Below are positions 31,125-40,600 of a stretch of DNA of 64,000 nucleotides, piece after piece. Location of the stretch: assembly GCA_023412005.1 (NCBI GenBank), contig JAEYOE010000026.1:1-64000 (forward strand). Reading direction: 5' to 3'. A program made the position numbers and the translations under genes. The stretch comes from Bacillota bacterium. GTDB lineage: Bacteria > Bacillota > Clostridia > Christensenellales > SZUA-584. The notes beneath the pieces are model-generated. The model searched no databases. It saw only the letters and a program-made list of their open reading frames with translations, and was not told the DNA's origin. The first letter of the stretch is position 1, and each line of letters begins with the position of its first letter.

Positions 31125-34100
31125 TTATTTAACGGTCACCGTACAATATACAGTTAAGCCGTTACTCGTCGTCGCTGTGATAACAGCCGATCCGGGTGCA
31201 ATGCCCTTCACCCTGCCCTTTGCGTCCACAGTGGCAACAGCAGAACCACTGCTCGTCCATGTGACTGTTTTAAAGTCGGTGGTTTTGGGCAGCACTGTTG
31301 CTTTCAGCGAGGCCGTTTTGCCTGTTTTGATAGTGAGCGCCGTCTTTGATATCTTAACGCCCGCGGGAAAAATGGGTGTCACCGTCACGGTGCAGCTTGC
31401 GGAAGCCCCGCTGCCGTCTTTCGCGGTGCAGGTAATCACAGCTGTGCCGCCCGCTTTCCCCGTGACCACGCCGGAACTCGACACGGAAGCGACATTGGGG
31501 TTACGAGATGTCCAATTCACTTTCTTGCTGCTGGCCGTGACTGGATCGAACGAGGCGATCAGCTTGACTTTTTCCTTTCGCGCAATCGTGGCATCACCAA
31601 GATTCAGCGAGATGGCAGCCACAGGCTGCTGAACGGTAATCGTCTTTATTACCGTCGTTGTCTTTGTTCTCACTCGGCCCTTACTGTCTGTCGTTTGCGA
31701 TACCACCTTTGTTGTGATGGTCGCCTTGCCGCCCGCCAGAAGCGTCACGTTACCGCTTTCGTCCACTGTTGCCAAAGATGGATTGGAGGATGTATACGTG
31801 ACCGAGATCACAGTATAGCCTTTGGGCGCCGCGGGTGGCGCGACGGTAAACGCGGTCCCCGCATTTGCCTTAGCGGATATTTTTTTAGCAGGGATGCTCC
31901 CCAAATGCGGTGGCTGCCCGATTGCGACGCTGAATGAGGCTGTATTGCTTGTATTCTCCGCATCACGAGCTGCCACTGTATATGTGCCTGCGGTTAGTCC
32001 GCTGAATACGTTCGCGCTCTGCCAGGGCGCCCCGTTAATGGCATATTCGTATCTGCCGCTGTTGCCTCCCGACGCGGTTACGGTTATGGAACCGCCTGCC
32101 GCACCGTATACCGTCACATCCGTCTTCGTATAGCTGAGTCCTACAGGGGCTTGCGACACAGTAACGTCGATAAAAACACTTTGACCTTCTGCTGTATAAG
32201 TCACCCTTGTGGTTCCCGCTTTAAGCCCGGTAAAGGTGCTGTCGGTGCGCGAAAGATATGTGCTGTCAAAACTCCATGAGCCACCTAAAACATTCGGCGT
32301 CAATGTAATGCTTTTGCCGACTCCTATATGCCCGCCGCTCACCGACGGTGTCAGCTTGAGTGACGGTGTCCAGGCGGCGTATAGTGTGACGTTGCCCGCC
32401 GGTATCGTATCGGAATTGAAATTCCAGGGGGTGACACAGGTCGGTTCCCTATACCAGCCAAGGAAGCGGTGTCCCTCCTTTGCGGGCGCAGCCGGTGCTT
32501 GAATCAAAGCGCCGTAGCTGGCCGAAACAGGGGCGACAGTGCTGCCGCCCTGACCGTCAAAGAAGATGGTATACTGATTGATTGTCCATTTGGCATACAA
32601 CGAGAGATCGGTGTCCGGCATTCTGTCATTGGCGAAATCCCACTTGTCTGTACACGCCGGATCCATGTACCAACCGTCGAACGTGTAACCGGGCTTCTTG
32701 GGAGAAATGGGTTCTGAAAGCAATGAGTCTGCGGTTGTGACTATTGAATCAACCTCGCTGCCGCCCTGCACATGGAACGTCACCGTGCGCGTGGGTGCGC
32801 TTTCCGGTAAGGTAAACGCGAATATACACGTATCGCAGGGCCCGAGGGGAAAATACTTGTACAGGTCTGTCCAGCTTGTGCCGTCGGTGGAACAAAACGA
32901 CTGCCCCGGTGCGTACCGGCTCGACGGCGTAAACTCAACCGGCAGAGCGGTGCCGGTACCGGGGCTTGAGTAGCTGACAATTACCTCGTACTGCTGCCCG
33001 GAAGACAGAAATACGGGGCTTAGCAAATCAACGCGCGCATACCCCGCGTCGGTCACCGTACCGGCCTGAGGCGTACCCCAGGCGTTAACAAACTTTCCGG
33101 ATGCGTTGGCTGTGCGTATCTGTATTGTGTAATCGGTGTTGTCGGACTTGGTGTACATGCCAATTGTCGTGAGCTTTTCCGAACCGGTCGCAGTAAATAC
33201 GCTTTTGGTATAAACGGTTTCGCTTTCGTCAAAAGCAAGATTCAAAAGCCAGCCCAGTTCGTCGTGGGTATACATTTTCTCGTTCTCAATCCTTGGCATG
33301 AGTTCGAACGCACCGGCGTCCGTGTTTAAAGTTTTGTCGTAATAAGAGATGTAGAAATAACCCTCATCGCCCCAATCGGCACCCCAACTGTTTTTAATAA
33401 TCCAGGCACCATCTCCGGGTGGGGTATTCCTGAAGTTGGACGCGGCGTAGTTATCGTCCCACCCAACCAAAGTGACCGCATGGTTGGTATACGAAAACAC
33501 CGGATTATAGTAACTGGTGGTTGTTCCTTCATAGCAGTAGCCGGGATTGTGAAAGTAGCTGATTGATAGAGCGCCTTTTTCCATCAGCATTGTTTTCCAT
33601 TCGGTATTGTCCTGCGTGTCGGATACCTTGTGGGCGATAGACCAGCTTTTCAGCGTGTATTCAGGTGCGTACACAGCAGAAGGCGTGCCGCTGTCATAAG
33701 GAACCTGATATTCCCAAACGGGGCTCACACCGCGCGTGAACATCGCCGCAGCATTACAGTCGTTCGCGCCGACATTATATGGGGTTTCCCCGGCTGAAAG
33801 ATAATAGCAGGGCTGTCCATCCACACTTGTAAAGGCGATATAAGCTAGCTGCCATTCTGAAAAGTCAGGATTGTCTGCCAAATTGTTCGATTTCAATATG
33901 CTTTCGGCAGAGCCGATGGCTGAATGGGCCCAGCAGGTGCCGTAAGGTATCTGGTTTCTCACAGGCGTCAGCCGTGAGTCGTCCAGACGGTATGCGGGGA
34001 GAAAGGAAGCGGCATTCATTACCGAACCGGACGAGTCGTCATGGATTGTAGAAACCGGCATCGACATGCCGCCGTCGCGGTACTGCTCCGGCGGCTTCTC

Positions 34101-34208
34101 CGGGTAACATGCCAAGCCGTCATCTCCCAGCGCAGGCGAAGGGATAAATAAAAAGGCCAGAACAAACGTTAACAACAACGCTGTCAATTTCTTAAAGGCT
34201 TTTGTCAT
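31125..34208 (-). CDS. Secreted papain-family (C1A) cysteine protease with Listeria-Bacteroides and Ig-like repeats
   Basis: The 1027-residue exported protein starts at 34208, where GGAG is seven bases upstream. A signal peptide (about 1-28, ending SPALG) precedes a papain-like domain with Q86, catalytic C92 (GTCWAHSA), H243 (NHAVTLVGWDD) and N273 (IKNSWGADWGDEGYFY). A lectin-like beta domain follows. Two Listeria-Bacteroides repeats occupy about 474-612 (GYTFDGWY, GHRFLGWY), and four or so bacterial Ig-like (BIG2) domains fill the rest to VYCTVTVK. No sortase motif or membrane anchor is visible, so attachment would be through the repeats. It is the only minus-strand gene in a comEC-holA context and is flanked by a comEC fragment, suggesting insertion. 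Confidence 0.88.
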   Translation of the reverse strand: MTKAFKKLTALLLTFVLAFLFIPSPALGDDGLACYPEKPPEQYRDGGMSMPVSTIHDDSSGSVMNAASFLPAYRLDDSRLTPVRNQIPYGTCWAHSAIGSAESILKSNNLADNPDFSEWQLAYIAFTSVDGQPCYYLSAGETPYNVGANDCNAAAMFTRGVSPVWEYQVPYDSGTPSAVYAPEYTLKSWSIAHKVSDTQDNTEWKTMLMEKGALSISYFHNPGYCYEGTTTSYYNPVFSYTNHAVTLVGWDDNYAASNFRNTPPGDGAWIIKNSWGADWGDEGYFYISYYDKTLNTDAGAFELMPRIENEKMYTHDELGWLLNLAFDESETVYTKSVFTATGSEKLTTIGMYTKSDNTDYTIQIRTANASGKFVNAWGTPQAGTVTDAGYARVDLLSPVFLSSGQQYEVIVSYSSPGTGTALPVEFTPSSRYAPGQSFCSTDGTSWTDLYKYFPLGPCDTCIFAFTLPESAPTRTVTFHVQGGSEVDSIVTTADSLLSEPISPKKPGYTFDGWYMDPACTDKWDFANDRMPDTDLSLYAKWTINQYTIFFDGQGGSTVAPVSASYGALIQAPAAPAKEGHRFLGWYREPTCVTPWNFNSDTIPAGNVTLYAAWTPSLKLTPSVSGGHIGVGKSITLTPNVLGGSWSFDSTYLSRTDSTFTGLKAGTTRVTYTAEGQSVFIDVTVSQAPVGLSYTKTDVTVYGAAGGSITVTASGGNSGRYEYAINGAPWQSANVFSGLTAGTYTVAARDAENTSNTASFSVAIGQPPHLGSIPAKKISAKANAGTAFTVAPPAAPKGYTVISVTYTSSNPSLATVDESGNVTLLAGGKATITTKVVSQTTDSKGRVRTKTTTVIKTITVQQPVAAISLNLGDATIARKEKVKLIASFDPVTASSKKVNWTSRNPNVASVSSSGVVTGKAGGTAVITCTAKDGSGASASCTVTVTPIFPAGVKISKTALTIKTGKTASLKATVLPKTTDFKTVTWTSSGSAVATVDAKGRVKGIAPGSAVITATTSNGLTVYCTVTVK

Positions 34209-34211
34209 AAA

Positions 34212-34240
34212 CATACTCCAGAGCCGGAGATAACTCCGAC
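34212..34240 (-). promoter_or_regulatory. Alternative hairpins around the protease ribosome site
   Basis: In the mRNA leader the segment CTCC can pair either with an upstream CGGAG (loop TTAT) or with the Shine-Dalgarno GGAG (six-base loop). Two exclusive hairpins over the ribosome site could tune translation. Stems are short (four to five pairs), so this is only a suggestion. Confidence 0.25.
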
Positions 34241-34361
34241 ATAGCTGTGAATTTATTTTAGTAATATATACCACATTTTCTTCGCTGCTAAACAGTTTGG
34301 AAGAGTTTGCTGCGGTATACAGGAATACGGGTCGATCAACCCTGCGATGCGGGTGCACAGA

Positions 34362-34510
34362 TGGTGCCGCTCAACGTGGGGCACACGGTTCTGCTGGACG
34401 ATGAAACAAAAGCCGTGGTATTATACCCGTATAAGAAAACAGCATAGCAAGACCATGCGGTTACGTTCCGCATCGCAGAGGATATCACAGATCAAATTTA
34501 TGGTGAGTAA
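34362..34510 (+). pseudogene. Truncated duplicate of the comEC 3' end
   Basis: 34362-34431 matches 30530-30599 inside comEC (about 60 of 70 bases, no gaps), and 34447-34479 matches 30909-30941 without a difference. The 300 or so bases between these blocks in comEC are missing here. The fragment ends with codons for IYGE and a stop directly before holA, where the intact gene ends TYGD. It is non-functional. The rest of the gap (34241-34361) holds the protease leader. Confidence 0.85.
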
Positions 34511-35461
34511 ATGAAAAACCTATACATTTTTGCGGGCGATAATTATATGGTGCGCAGCAGTTTAAAGAAGCTTAAAAGCGCGCTTAATATTCCATATGAA
34601 ACGCTCAACATCACAGAATACAAATCGTGCCCCAAAGCGGACGAGCTGATTGCGGCCTGTGCCGAATACCCGTTCATGGCGGAAAACCGCTTGCTGGCCG
34701 TGCTGGATTGCCCGTGGCTATATGCATCCGGCAGCGCCGAAGAAGCCAAAAAGCTGGCGGCGTATGTGGATAAAATGCCGGAGACCACCGTGCTGGTGCT
34801 GTGCGGCAGCGAATCGCCCGACAAGCGGCGCGTGCTTTATAAACGCATCAGTGAGCTGGGCGACGTGCGCGAGTTTGCCGCGCCCACAGCCGCTGCCTGT
34901 GCGGATTTTGTGATGGCTGAAGCCAAGGCTCAGGGGGCGCGCATGTCGATGAAGACAGCCGAAGAGCTTGTTTCTCTTTCCGGCTGCGACTATTTCACGC
35001 TAGAAAACGAATTGGCCAAGCTCACCGTATACAGCGATTTTCAGGAAATCACATCGGCGCATGTGAAGGCCTGTGCATCGCGCTCGCTAGAGTATAATGT
35101 GTTTGAGATACACCGTCTTTTCGCCGAGAAGAAAGCACAGGCCGCACGCGACTTGCTCGCGGAGATTTTGGAATCCGAAAGCCCCGAAGGGCTGATTGGC
35201 CTTTTTGCACGCAAGGTGAGGGATATGTACAAAACGAGAACGATGCTGGATGCCGGTTTTGCGGAAGAGCGTATCGCATCGGCGTTAAATGTGAAGAGCT
35301 ATGCAGCGCGTATGCTCGTTAAAGAATGCGGCCGCTTTTCCGCAGCGCAGCTGCGTGAAGGGCTAAAGAGGCTGGCTGAACTCGATTTTGGTATCAAATC
35401 GGGCCAAGCGGATGCCGAGCTTGCGCTGAACGCTGCGCTTGTCAGCATCTACGGACTATAG
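34511..35461 (+). CDS. holA: DNA polymerase III delta subunit
   Basis: Clamp-loader subunit that opens the sliding clamp. The 316-residue protein has the HolA layout: an N-terminal P-loop-like domain (LYIFAGDNYMVRSSLKKL, then LLAVLDCPWLY), a middle SKALAETIVE-like region (MSMKTAEELVSLSGCDYFTLENELAKL) and a helical C-terminal collar domain (FEIHRLFAEKKAQAARDLL to ADAELALNAALVSIYGL). The ATG follows the comEC-fragment stop directly, and that fragment's GGTGAG may serve as its ribosome site. rpsT follows on the opposite strand, the usual comEC-holA-rpsT block. Confidence 0.92.
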   Translation: MKNLYIFAGDNYMVRSSLKKLKSALNIPYETLNITEYKSCPKADELIAACAEYPFMAENRLLAVLDCPWLYASGSAEEAKKLAAYVDKMPETTVLVLCGSESPDKRRVLYKRISELGDVREFAAPTAAACADFVMAEAKAQGARMSMKTAEELVSLSGCDYFTLENELAKLTVYSDFQEITSAHVKACASRSLEYNVFEIHRLFAEKKAQAARDLLAEILESESPEGLIGLFARKVRDMYKTRTMLDAGFAEERIASALNVKSYAARMLVKECGRFSAAQLREGLKRLAELDFGIKSGQADAELALNAALVSIYGL

Positions 35462-35481
35462 AACTGTTTTCGGGGCAACAC

Positions 35482-35535
35482 AAAAAAGCCCGCAAGGAGA
35501 ACCCTTAGGGGCTTAATCTTCGTGAATGTGGGCTT
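35482..35535 (-). terminator. rpsT terminator
   Basis: On the minus strand a stem of AAGCCCACA with TGCGGGCTT (one mismatch), containing a second hairpin (AAGCCCCTAAGGGTT) in its loop, ends in a T-run. The mirror arrangement may also end holA transcripts. Confidence 0.65.
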
Positions 35536-35801
35536 TAAGCTGTCATTGAAGAAAACGCTTTTGTGATCTGCGCTTTTTTGCGATTCACAGCGTTTTTATG
35601 GATCGTGCCCTTAAGAGCCGCTTTATCCAGCGCACCGGTGTATTCCTTATAAAGCTCGGTTGCCGCGTCTTTTTGTCCCTCAGCCACTGCTGCCTGGAAT
35701 TTCTTCGCGATTGTTTTGAGCTCGGATTTGATGATGCGGTTCCTCAGATTGGCCTTCGCCTCAACTTTCATGCGTCTTTCCGCCGATTTGATATTAGGCA
35801 A
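35535..35801 (-). CDS. rpsT: 30S ribosomal protein S20
   Basis: Small-subunit protein binding 16S rRNA. The 88-residue protein reads LPNIKSAERRMKVEAKANLR at the N-terminus (initiator read as Met) and contains the family segments SELKTIAKKF and GTIHKNAVNRKKAQI. The start is TTG at 35801 with GGAGG about nine bases upstream; longer upstream frames with ATG would add residues foreign to S20. A consensus-like promoter lies 47 bases upstream. TTG or other rare starts are known for S20 and can limit its translation. Confidence 0.96.
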   Translation of the reverse strand: MPNIKSAERRMKVEAKANLRNRIIKSELKTIAKKFQAAVAEGQKDAATELYKEYTGALDKAALKGTIHKNAVNRKKAQITKAFSSMTA

Positions 35802-35847
35802 GTGTCCAAACCTCCATTTATTGATTCTCGTTTTGATAACGAATGGT

Positions 35848-35876
35848 ATTTTAACATAAGCCAACATGTTTTGCAA
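35848..35876 (-). promoter_or_regulatory. rpsT promoter
   Basis: Minus strand TTGCAA (35871-35876), 17 bases, TAAAAT (35848-35853). The predicted transcript has a leader of about 40 bases before the TTG start. Confidence 0.65.
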
Positions 35877-35997
35877 CCGAATTTACGCAGGGTTTTTTAA
35901 GTTTTTGTCAGTAAAATGCGTGTATTTATGGTATATTGCCATAGCCGTGTGAAAATTAATATGATAAAATGAACCAAAAACATCGTCGGAGGAATTC

Positions 35998-36195
35998 ATG
36001 TATTGTAAAAAATGCGGAAAAACCTATAAAAAACCGAAAAAAGTCTGTGATGACTGCGGGCTGGCTCTTGTTAACGGCATCCCTCCTCAAACAGGAAAAG
36101 TGAAAGTGAAGAAAGGTCCCATCATTATCTTCGGGGCTCTCGTCGTGGTGATTGTTGCTGTATTCTTGCTTATCGGTCTTGGCATAATTTCATAA
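35998..36195 (+). CDS. Small zinc-ribbon membrane protein
   Basis: The 65-residue protein has an N-terminal two-CxxC zinc ribbon (MYCKKCGKTYKK then VCDDCGLAL), a basic linker and one C-terminal transmembrane helix (IIIFGALVVVIVAVFLLIGL). GGAGG precedes the ATG. Function unknown. Such proteins usually carry the ribbon in the cytoplasm and a single membrane anchor. It lies about 100 bases before a longer protein with the same N-terminal design. Confidence 0.75.
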   Translation: MYCKKCGKTYKKPKKVCDDCGLALVNGIPPQTGKVKVKKGPIIIFGALVVVIVAVFLLIGLGIIS

Positions 36196-36297
36196 CGGTT
36201 CAGGCGGCTTGACGCTGCTTGACGCATACTTAATATGGCGGAAAAAAATCATTGCATCATGGTGTCTTTATCAAATGTATGTGAAGGAGATAACGCT

Positions 36298-37290
36298 ATG
36301 TTCTGTTCGCAATGTGGCCATAGCAACCCCGAAAACGCAGCTTTTTGCTTGGCCTGCGGTAAACCGCTGAAACAAGACGTGATACCCGCGCCGTCTGAGG
36401 ATTCGGGCGTTCAAGCTGAGTCTTCGTTTTCGCAGCCGGCTTATATGCCGCCGCCGTATCCGCCGCAGGGAGACGCGAATCAGCAGCCATACCCGCCGCA
36501 GGGCGTATACAGCGGGATGCCCTGTCAGCATATGCCAACCGCAAAAAAACGGACGGGGCTTATCGCAGGACTTATCCTCGGTGCGGTACTGCTTGCGGCT
36601 GCGGCTGTCGTCATGTTTGTGTGGCCCGGTGTACTCGTGCCCAAAGCGCCTGCTGTGGGCGGCTTTTGGGTCAGCGAAGACAGGGGCGAAGCACTTGAGT
36701 TCAAAAACAGCGGCAGCGTGCGTGTTTATTCGGTTAACGCTGCGTTCAAGGGACAATATCAGTATGACGACACCAAGGGAATGGGTGTGCTCATCGTGGA
36801 AGATAAAACGTATGCGTTTGCGATGACGAATGACGGCATCAAAGTTAAAGGTATGGGCGTTTTTGAGAAGGTCGAAGACGACTTTGACGTGGACGCTTAT
36901 ATAGACGATGTGGCAGGCGTGGTCAGCGTAACGGCACAGCCGCCGAGCGAAAACGAAACGGCAGCCATTCCTTTACCCGAACCTGAGGAAACGGTGTCGG
37001 GTGAAGTCGGGCAAGGCGGAGATATCACCGGCCTATGGTATGAGACGACGGGTTACGGCGGAACACTCGAATTTTCTGCCGACGGAACGTACATGATGAC
37101 GATGCTGGAGCTTTCCTTCGGCGGCACGTATGAGTTCGATGCCGCGTCCGCTTCGTGGATACTGCACGACGAACTATCCGGGACGACGTATACGGTGACG
37201 CTCACGGACGGGTATTTGACTATGGATACGCTGCAATACTCGCGAGACTATGTGGAACCGATTGATTTGGGCTTAAATGATACAAATTGA
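36298..37290 (+). CDS. Zinc-ribbon membrane protein with extracellular beta domains
   Basis: The 330-residue protein starts at ATG 36298 (GAAGGAGA upstream), giving MFCSQCGHSNPENAAFCLACG, a C4 zinc ribbon. A Pro/Tyr/Gln-rich linker (about 40-78) leads to one transmembrane helix (about 82-106). The exposed part has two related beta-rich modules (GGFWVSEDRGEALEF near 115 and ITGLWYETTGYGGTLEF near 242) of the kind found in small lipocalin-like domains, separated by a Glu/Pro-rich linker. Function unknown. The repeated GxW...LEF...G pattern suggests domain duplication. Confidence 0.75.
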   Translation: MFCSQCGHSNPENAAFCLACGKPLKQDVIPAPSEDSGVQAESSFSQPAYMPPPYPPQGDANQQPYPPQGVYSGMPCQHMPTAKKRTGLIAGLILGAVLLAAAAVVMFVWPGVLVPKAPAVGGFWVSEDRGEALEFKNSGSVRVYSVNAAFKGQYQYDDTKGMGVLIVEDKTYAFAMTNDGIKVKGMGVFEKVEDDFDVDAYIDDVAGVVSVTAQPPSENETAAIPLPEPEETVSGEVGQGGDITGLWYETTGYGGTLEFSADGTYMMTMLELSFGGTYEFDAASASWILHDELSGTTYTVTLTDGYLTMDTLQYSRDYVEPIDLGLNDTN

Positions 37291-37349
37291 CACGGTGATT
37301 GATAGATTCAATAGAAATAAAAAAATTTAGCCGTGAATGGAACAAAATA

Positions 37350-37387
37350 AAAAAACGTCTCGTCTAAGCTCAGATGGGCCGTTTTTT
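37350..37387 (+). terminator. Intrinsic terminator
   Basis: An imperfect 12-bp hairpin (AAACGTCTCGTCT pairing with AGATGGGCCGTTT) followed by a T-run, about 60 bases after the preceding stop. The remainder of the gap to 37564 holds no gene. Confidence 0.65.
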
Positions 37388-37564
37388 ATGTGGTTTTGTG
37401 ACGCATTTTTCAGCCATAAGGCGTGAATAAAAAGTTTGAGCTAAAAGAGTTCACAGTAGCGGTTGACGGAAAAACTGACAAACAACAGCGGCGAACTTGT
37501 CGTGAGCTACACCTAAAAAAGACAAGATCATACAATAGAAGTTGGAATTATGGATTAGGGTCGG

Positions 37565-37593
37565 TTGTGTTTTGCCGTCATGCGTGATAAAAT
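37565..37593 (+). promoter_or_regulatory. Promoter of the CotH gene, twin of the one at 40756
   Basis: TTGTGT, 17 bases, TAAAAT. From the spacer end onward (GCGTGATA-A-AATCATT) it matches the promoter at 40756-40784 in 15 of 16 positions, and the -35 region matches too. Shared regulation of the two genes is likely. Confidence 0.65.
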
Positions 37594-37651
37594 CATTTCT
37601 GGTATTTGTGTGTCCGGTGGTGTTATTTTTTAGTCGGGGAGAGTACAAGCC

Positions 37652-40600
37652 TTGAGAGCAATGAAAGCTTTTATAGCCATTATTTTAGCGGCAGCATTAT
37701 GTGTCGGCATATTTTTTATAATCCAAAGCGAGCAGAAGAAACCGGCGGCAGAGGCAGGTCAGACCGTCGCTTCGGGTGTTCTCATTAACGAATTCATGGC
37801 CTCCAACGGCGGCTGTATATATGATGACAAGGGCGACAACAGTGACTGGATTGAGCTTTACAACCCGGGCAGTGCTGATGTCAGCCTATCGGGCCTCGGG
37901 CTTTCAGACGATAAAGCAACGGTGAAATGGGCATTTCCTGATGTCACGCTCAAAGCGGGCGGCTATATGGTGGTGTTCGCGTCGGGCAAATCCAAAACCG
38001 ACCCCGCCGGTGTGCTGCATGCTGGGTTTAAGCTCAGTGCCGACGGCGGCGGCATATACCTTGTGGATGCCTCCGGCAAGTTTTTAGACCAAGCGGAATA
38101 CGAGGAGCAGGCCAAAAACGTGTCGGTGGGGCGCACAGTGGCTGATATAAATACATGGAGTGTGTTATCTAGCCCCACACCAGGTTACGCAAACGACGAC
38201 GCTGGCGCGCAGGCGTTTGCTGCGAGCCGTTACGCACCGGAATCGCCGCTGCTGATCACCGAGGTGATGGCGGCCAACAAAACGACACTAACGGACAACA
38301 CCGGCGCATACAGCGATTATGTGGAGATTTTCAACAAGAGCGCGGAGCCGGTGAGCTTGAATGGTTTTGGCTTATCAGACAATCCGCAGAACGTGCTTGG
38401 CTGGAAGTTCCCCGATGTGACGATACAGCCGGGCACTTACATGGTTGTGTTTGCGTCGGGCAACGAACAGGCCACGGATATTGAAAAGGGAGCGATTCAT
38501 GCAGGCTTTGGCATATCCTCGTTTAAAGAGGTGATTACGCTTGCGTCTCCTCAAGGGCTGATTCTTAATCAGGTCACGGTTTCAGATTCACAGGCGGATA
38601 TGGCGTTTGCGCGCACATTCGATGGCACGGCATACACTGCCGACTGGGCACTGACGAGCAAGCCATCACCGGGCTATGTGAATACGGATGAGGGCAGTCA
38701 GCAGTTTGTTGAGGCACATCCGATTGCGTTCGGCGATATTTTCATCAGCGAAGTGATGACATCGAATCAGGACTTTTTAGCTGAAAGCAATGGCGAAACA
38801 TACGACTGGATCGAGCTTTACAATCGCGGCAGCCAGCCGGTGAACCTCGCGGGCTACGGTCTGACGGACAACACGGGAAACCCCGGTAAATTCCGTCTGC
38901 CGGACAAAACGCTCGCGCCGGGTGAGTATTATACGGTGCTCGCGTCAGGCCTGGCTAACGATCAAACCATAAAAAAAAACTATGTACATACCACGTTTAA
39001 GCTGAGCGCAGACGGAGAGGTACTGGCTCTTTTTAATACAGAAGGCGTTTTGCAGGACAAGCTTACTATCGATACGCTGCCGCGCGGTTTGTCAGTCGGC
39101 AGAATGGCTCAGCAGGACGGCGTTTTTTATTTTACGCAGCCGACACCCGGCACGGCCAACGCAAACCCGAGCAGCGGGTTCGTGGCTGACCCGAAGGCGG
39201 ACATTCCGGCGGGCAGTTACCCGAGTGCCCAGACGGTGACGCTCTCTTGCGCTACGGAGGGGGCATCGATTTATTACACAACCGACGGCACGGTGCCCAC
39301 GGCGGGCTCCACGCCGTATACCGGGCCGATACCGATGAGCGCCACGGGGATGATTCGCGCCAAGGCGTTTCGGGAGGGGTATTTAGACAGCGGCACGGTG
39401 ACGACCACGTATGTAATCGGTGCGGCGCACACGCTGCCGGTGATATCGCTGGTGTGCAACCCGGATGATTTGTTTAACAAGCAAACAGGAATATACGAAC
39501 TGGGCCCGGCTCCTGAGCTGATTGAAGGGTCGTCAGATCATTATCAGGTGGCGAACTATCTGAAAAGCGGAAAAGAATCGGAGCGACTTGCTTCGTTTGA
39601 GGTGTTTGACGAGAGCGGTAAACAGGTGTTTCAGCAGAATGTAGGCATTCGTATACAGGGCGGCTTCAGCCGAGACAACCAGCAAAAATCTTTTGCGGTG
39701 ATGGCACGCAGCGAATACGGAAAAGGGACGATGGAGTACCCGTTTTTTGCAGACTTGCCGTATACCGAATACAGCTCGCTTGTGCTTCGCGGCGGCGGAC
39801 AGGATCAATGGTACGCCAAAATAAAAGAAGCTGTGATTTTAAGCCTGATCAGCGGCAAAACCAACGCGCTTACGCAAACCTACAAAACGTATGTGGTCTA
39901 TCTGAACGGTCAGTACTGGGGCGTTTATTTCCTAGAGCAAAAGCGTAACGAGAGCTGGGTGGCACAGGTTGAAGGTATTGAAGATGATAACGCTATCAAT
40001 CTGCTCTACGGATCGGGATTGAAATGGATTAAAAACGGCACAAACGAGGGATACAAGGAGCTTTATACTTATTATACAACGCATGATATGTCTCTCAAAG
40101 AGAATTACGATTATCTTGCGGAGAGGCTCGATACAGACAGCTACATGGACCTGATCATCAATCAGATCTATGTGGCGAATTCGGATTACAATAACCTTGA
40201 GTTTTATCAGGTGCCGGGCGGCAAATGGAAGCAGATTTTTTACGATATGTGCTGGTCGTTCCGAGAGCCGGAGCATAACACGCTGGAGCGCCGCAGAGCC
40301 AGCGATGTCAGCGGATCGTCGCTGTTTAACGCGCTGCTGTCGTATAAGCCGTGGCGGGAGGCTTTTTTGAAGCGGTTCGCGTGGTCGATGGAAACCTTCT
40401 ATACCACCGATCATTTCATCGGTGTGATTGATCAAGTGGCAGGGTCGGTCGCCGCTGAAATTCCTGCGGAGCGCGCAAAATTCACCGACACAAAACGCGA
40501 TTGGAACACGGCGGTTGAAGATATGCGCACCTTTGCCAAAAAGCGTCCATATGAAATGCTCAAGCAGCTAAAGAGCCAGCTTGGCATATCGGGGCCCACA

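Noticed and set aside
31177..31632. Plus-strand frame opposite the protease Ig-like domains
   Set aside because: It mirrors the Ala/Thr/Val-rich minus-strand coding sequence, and there is no ribosome site.
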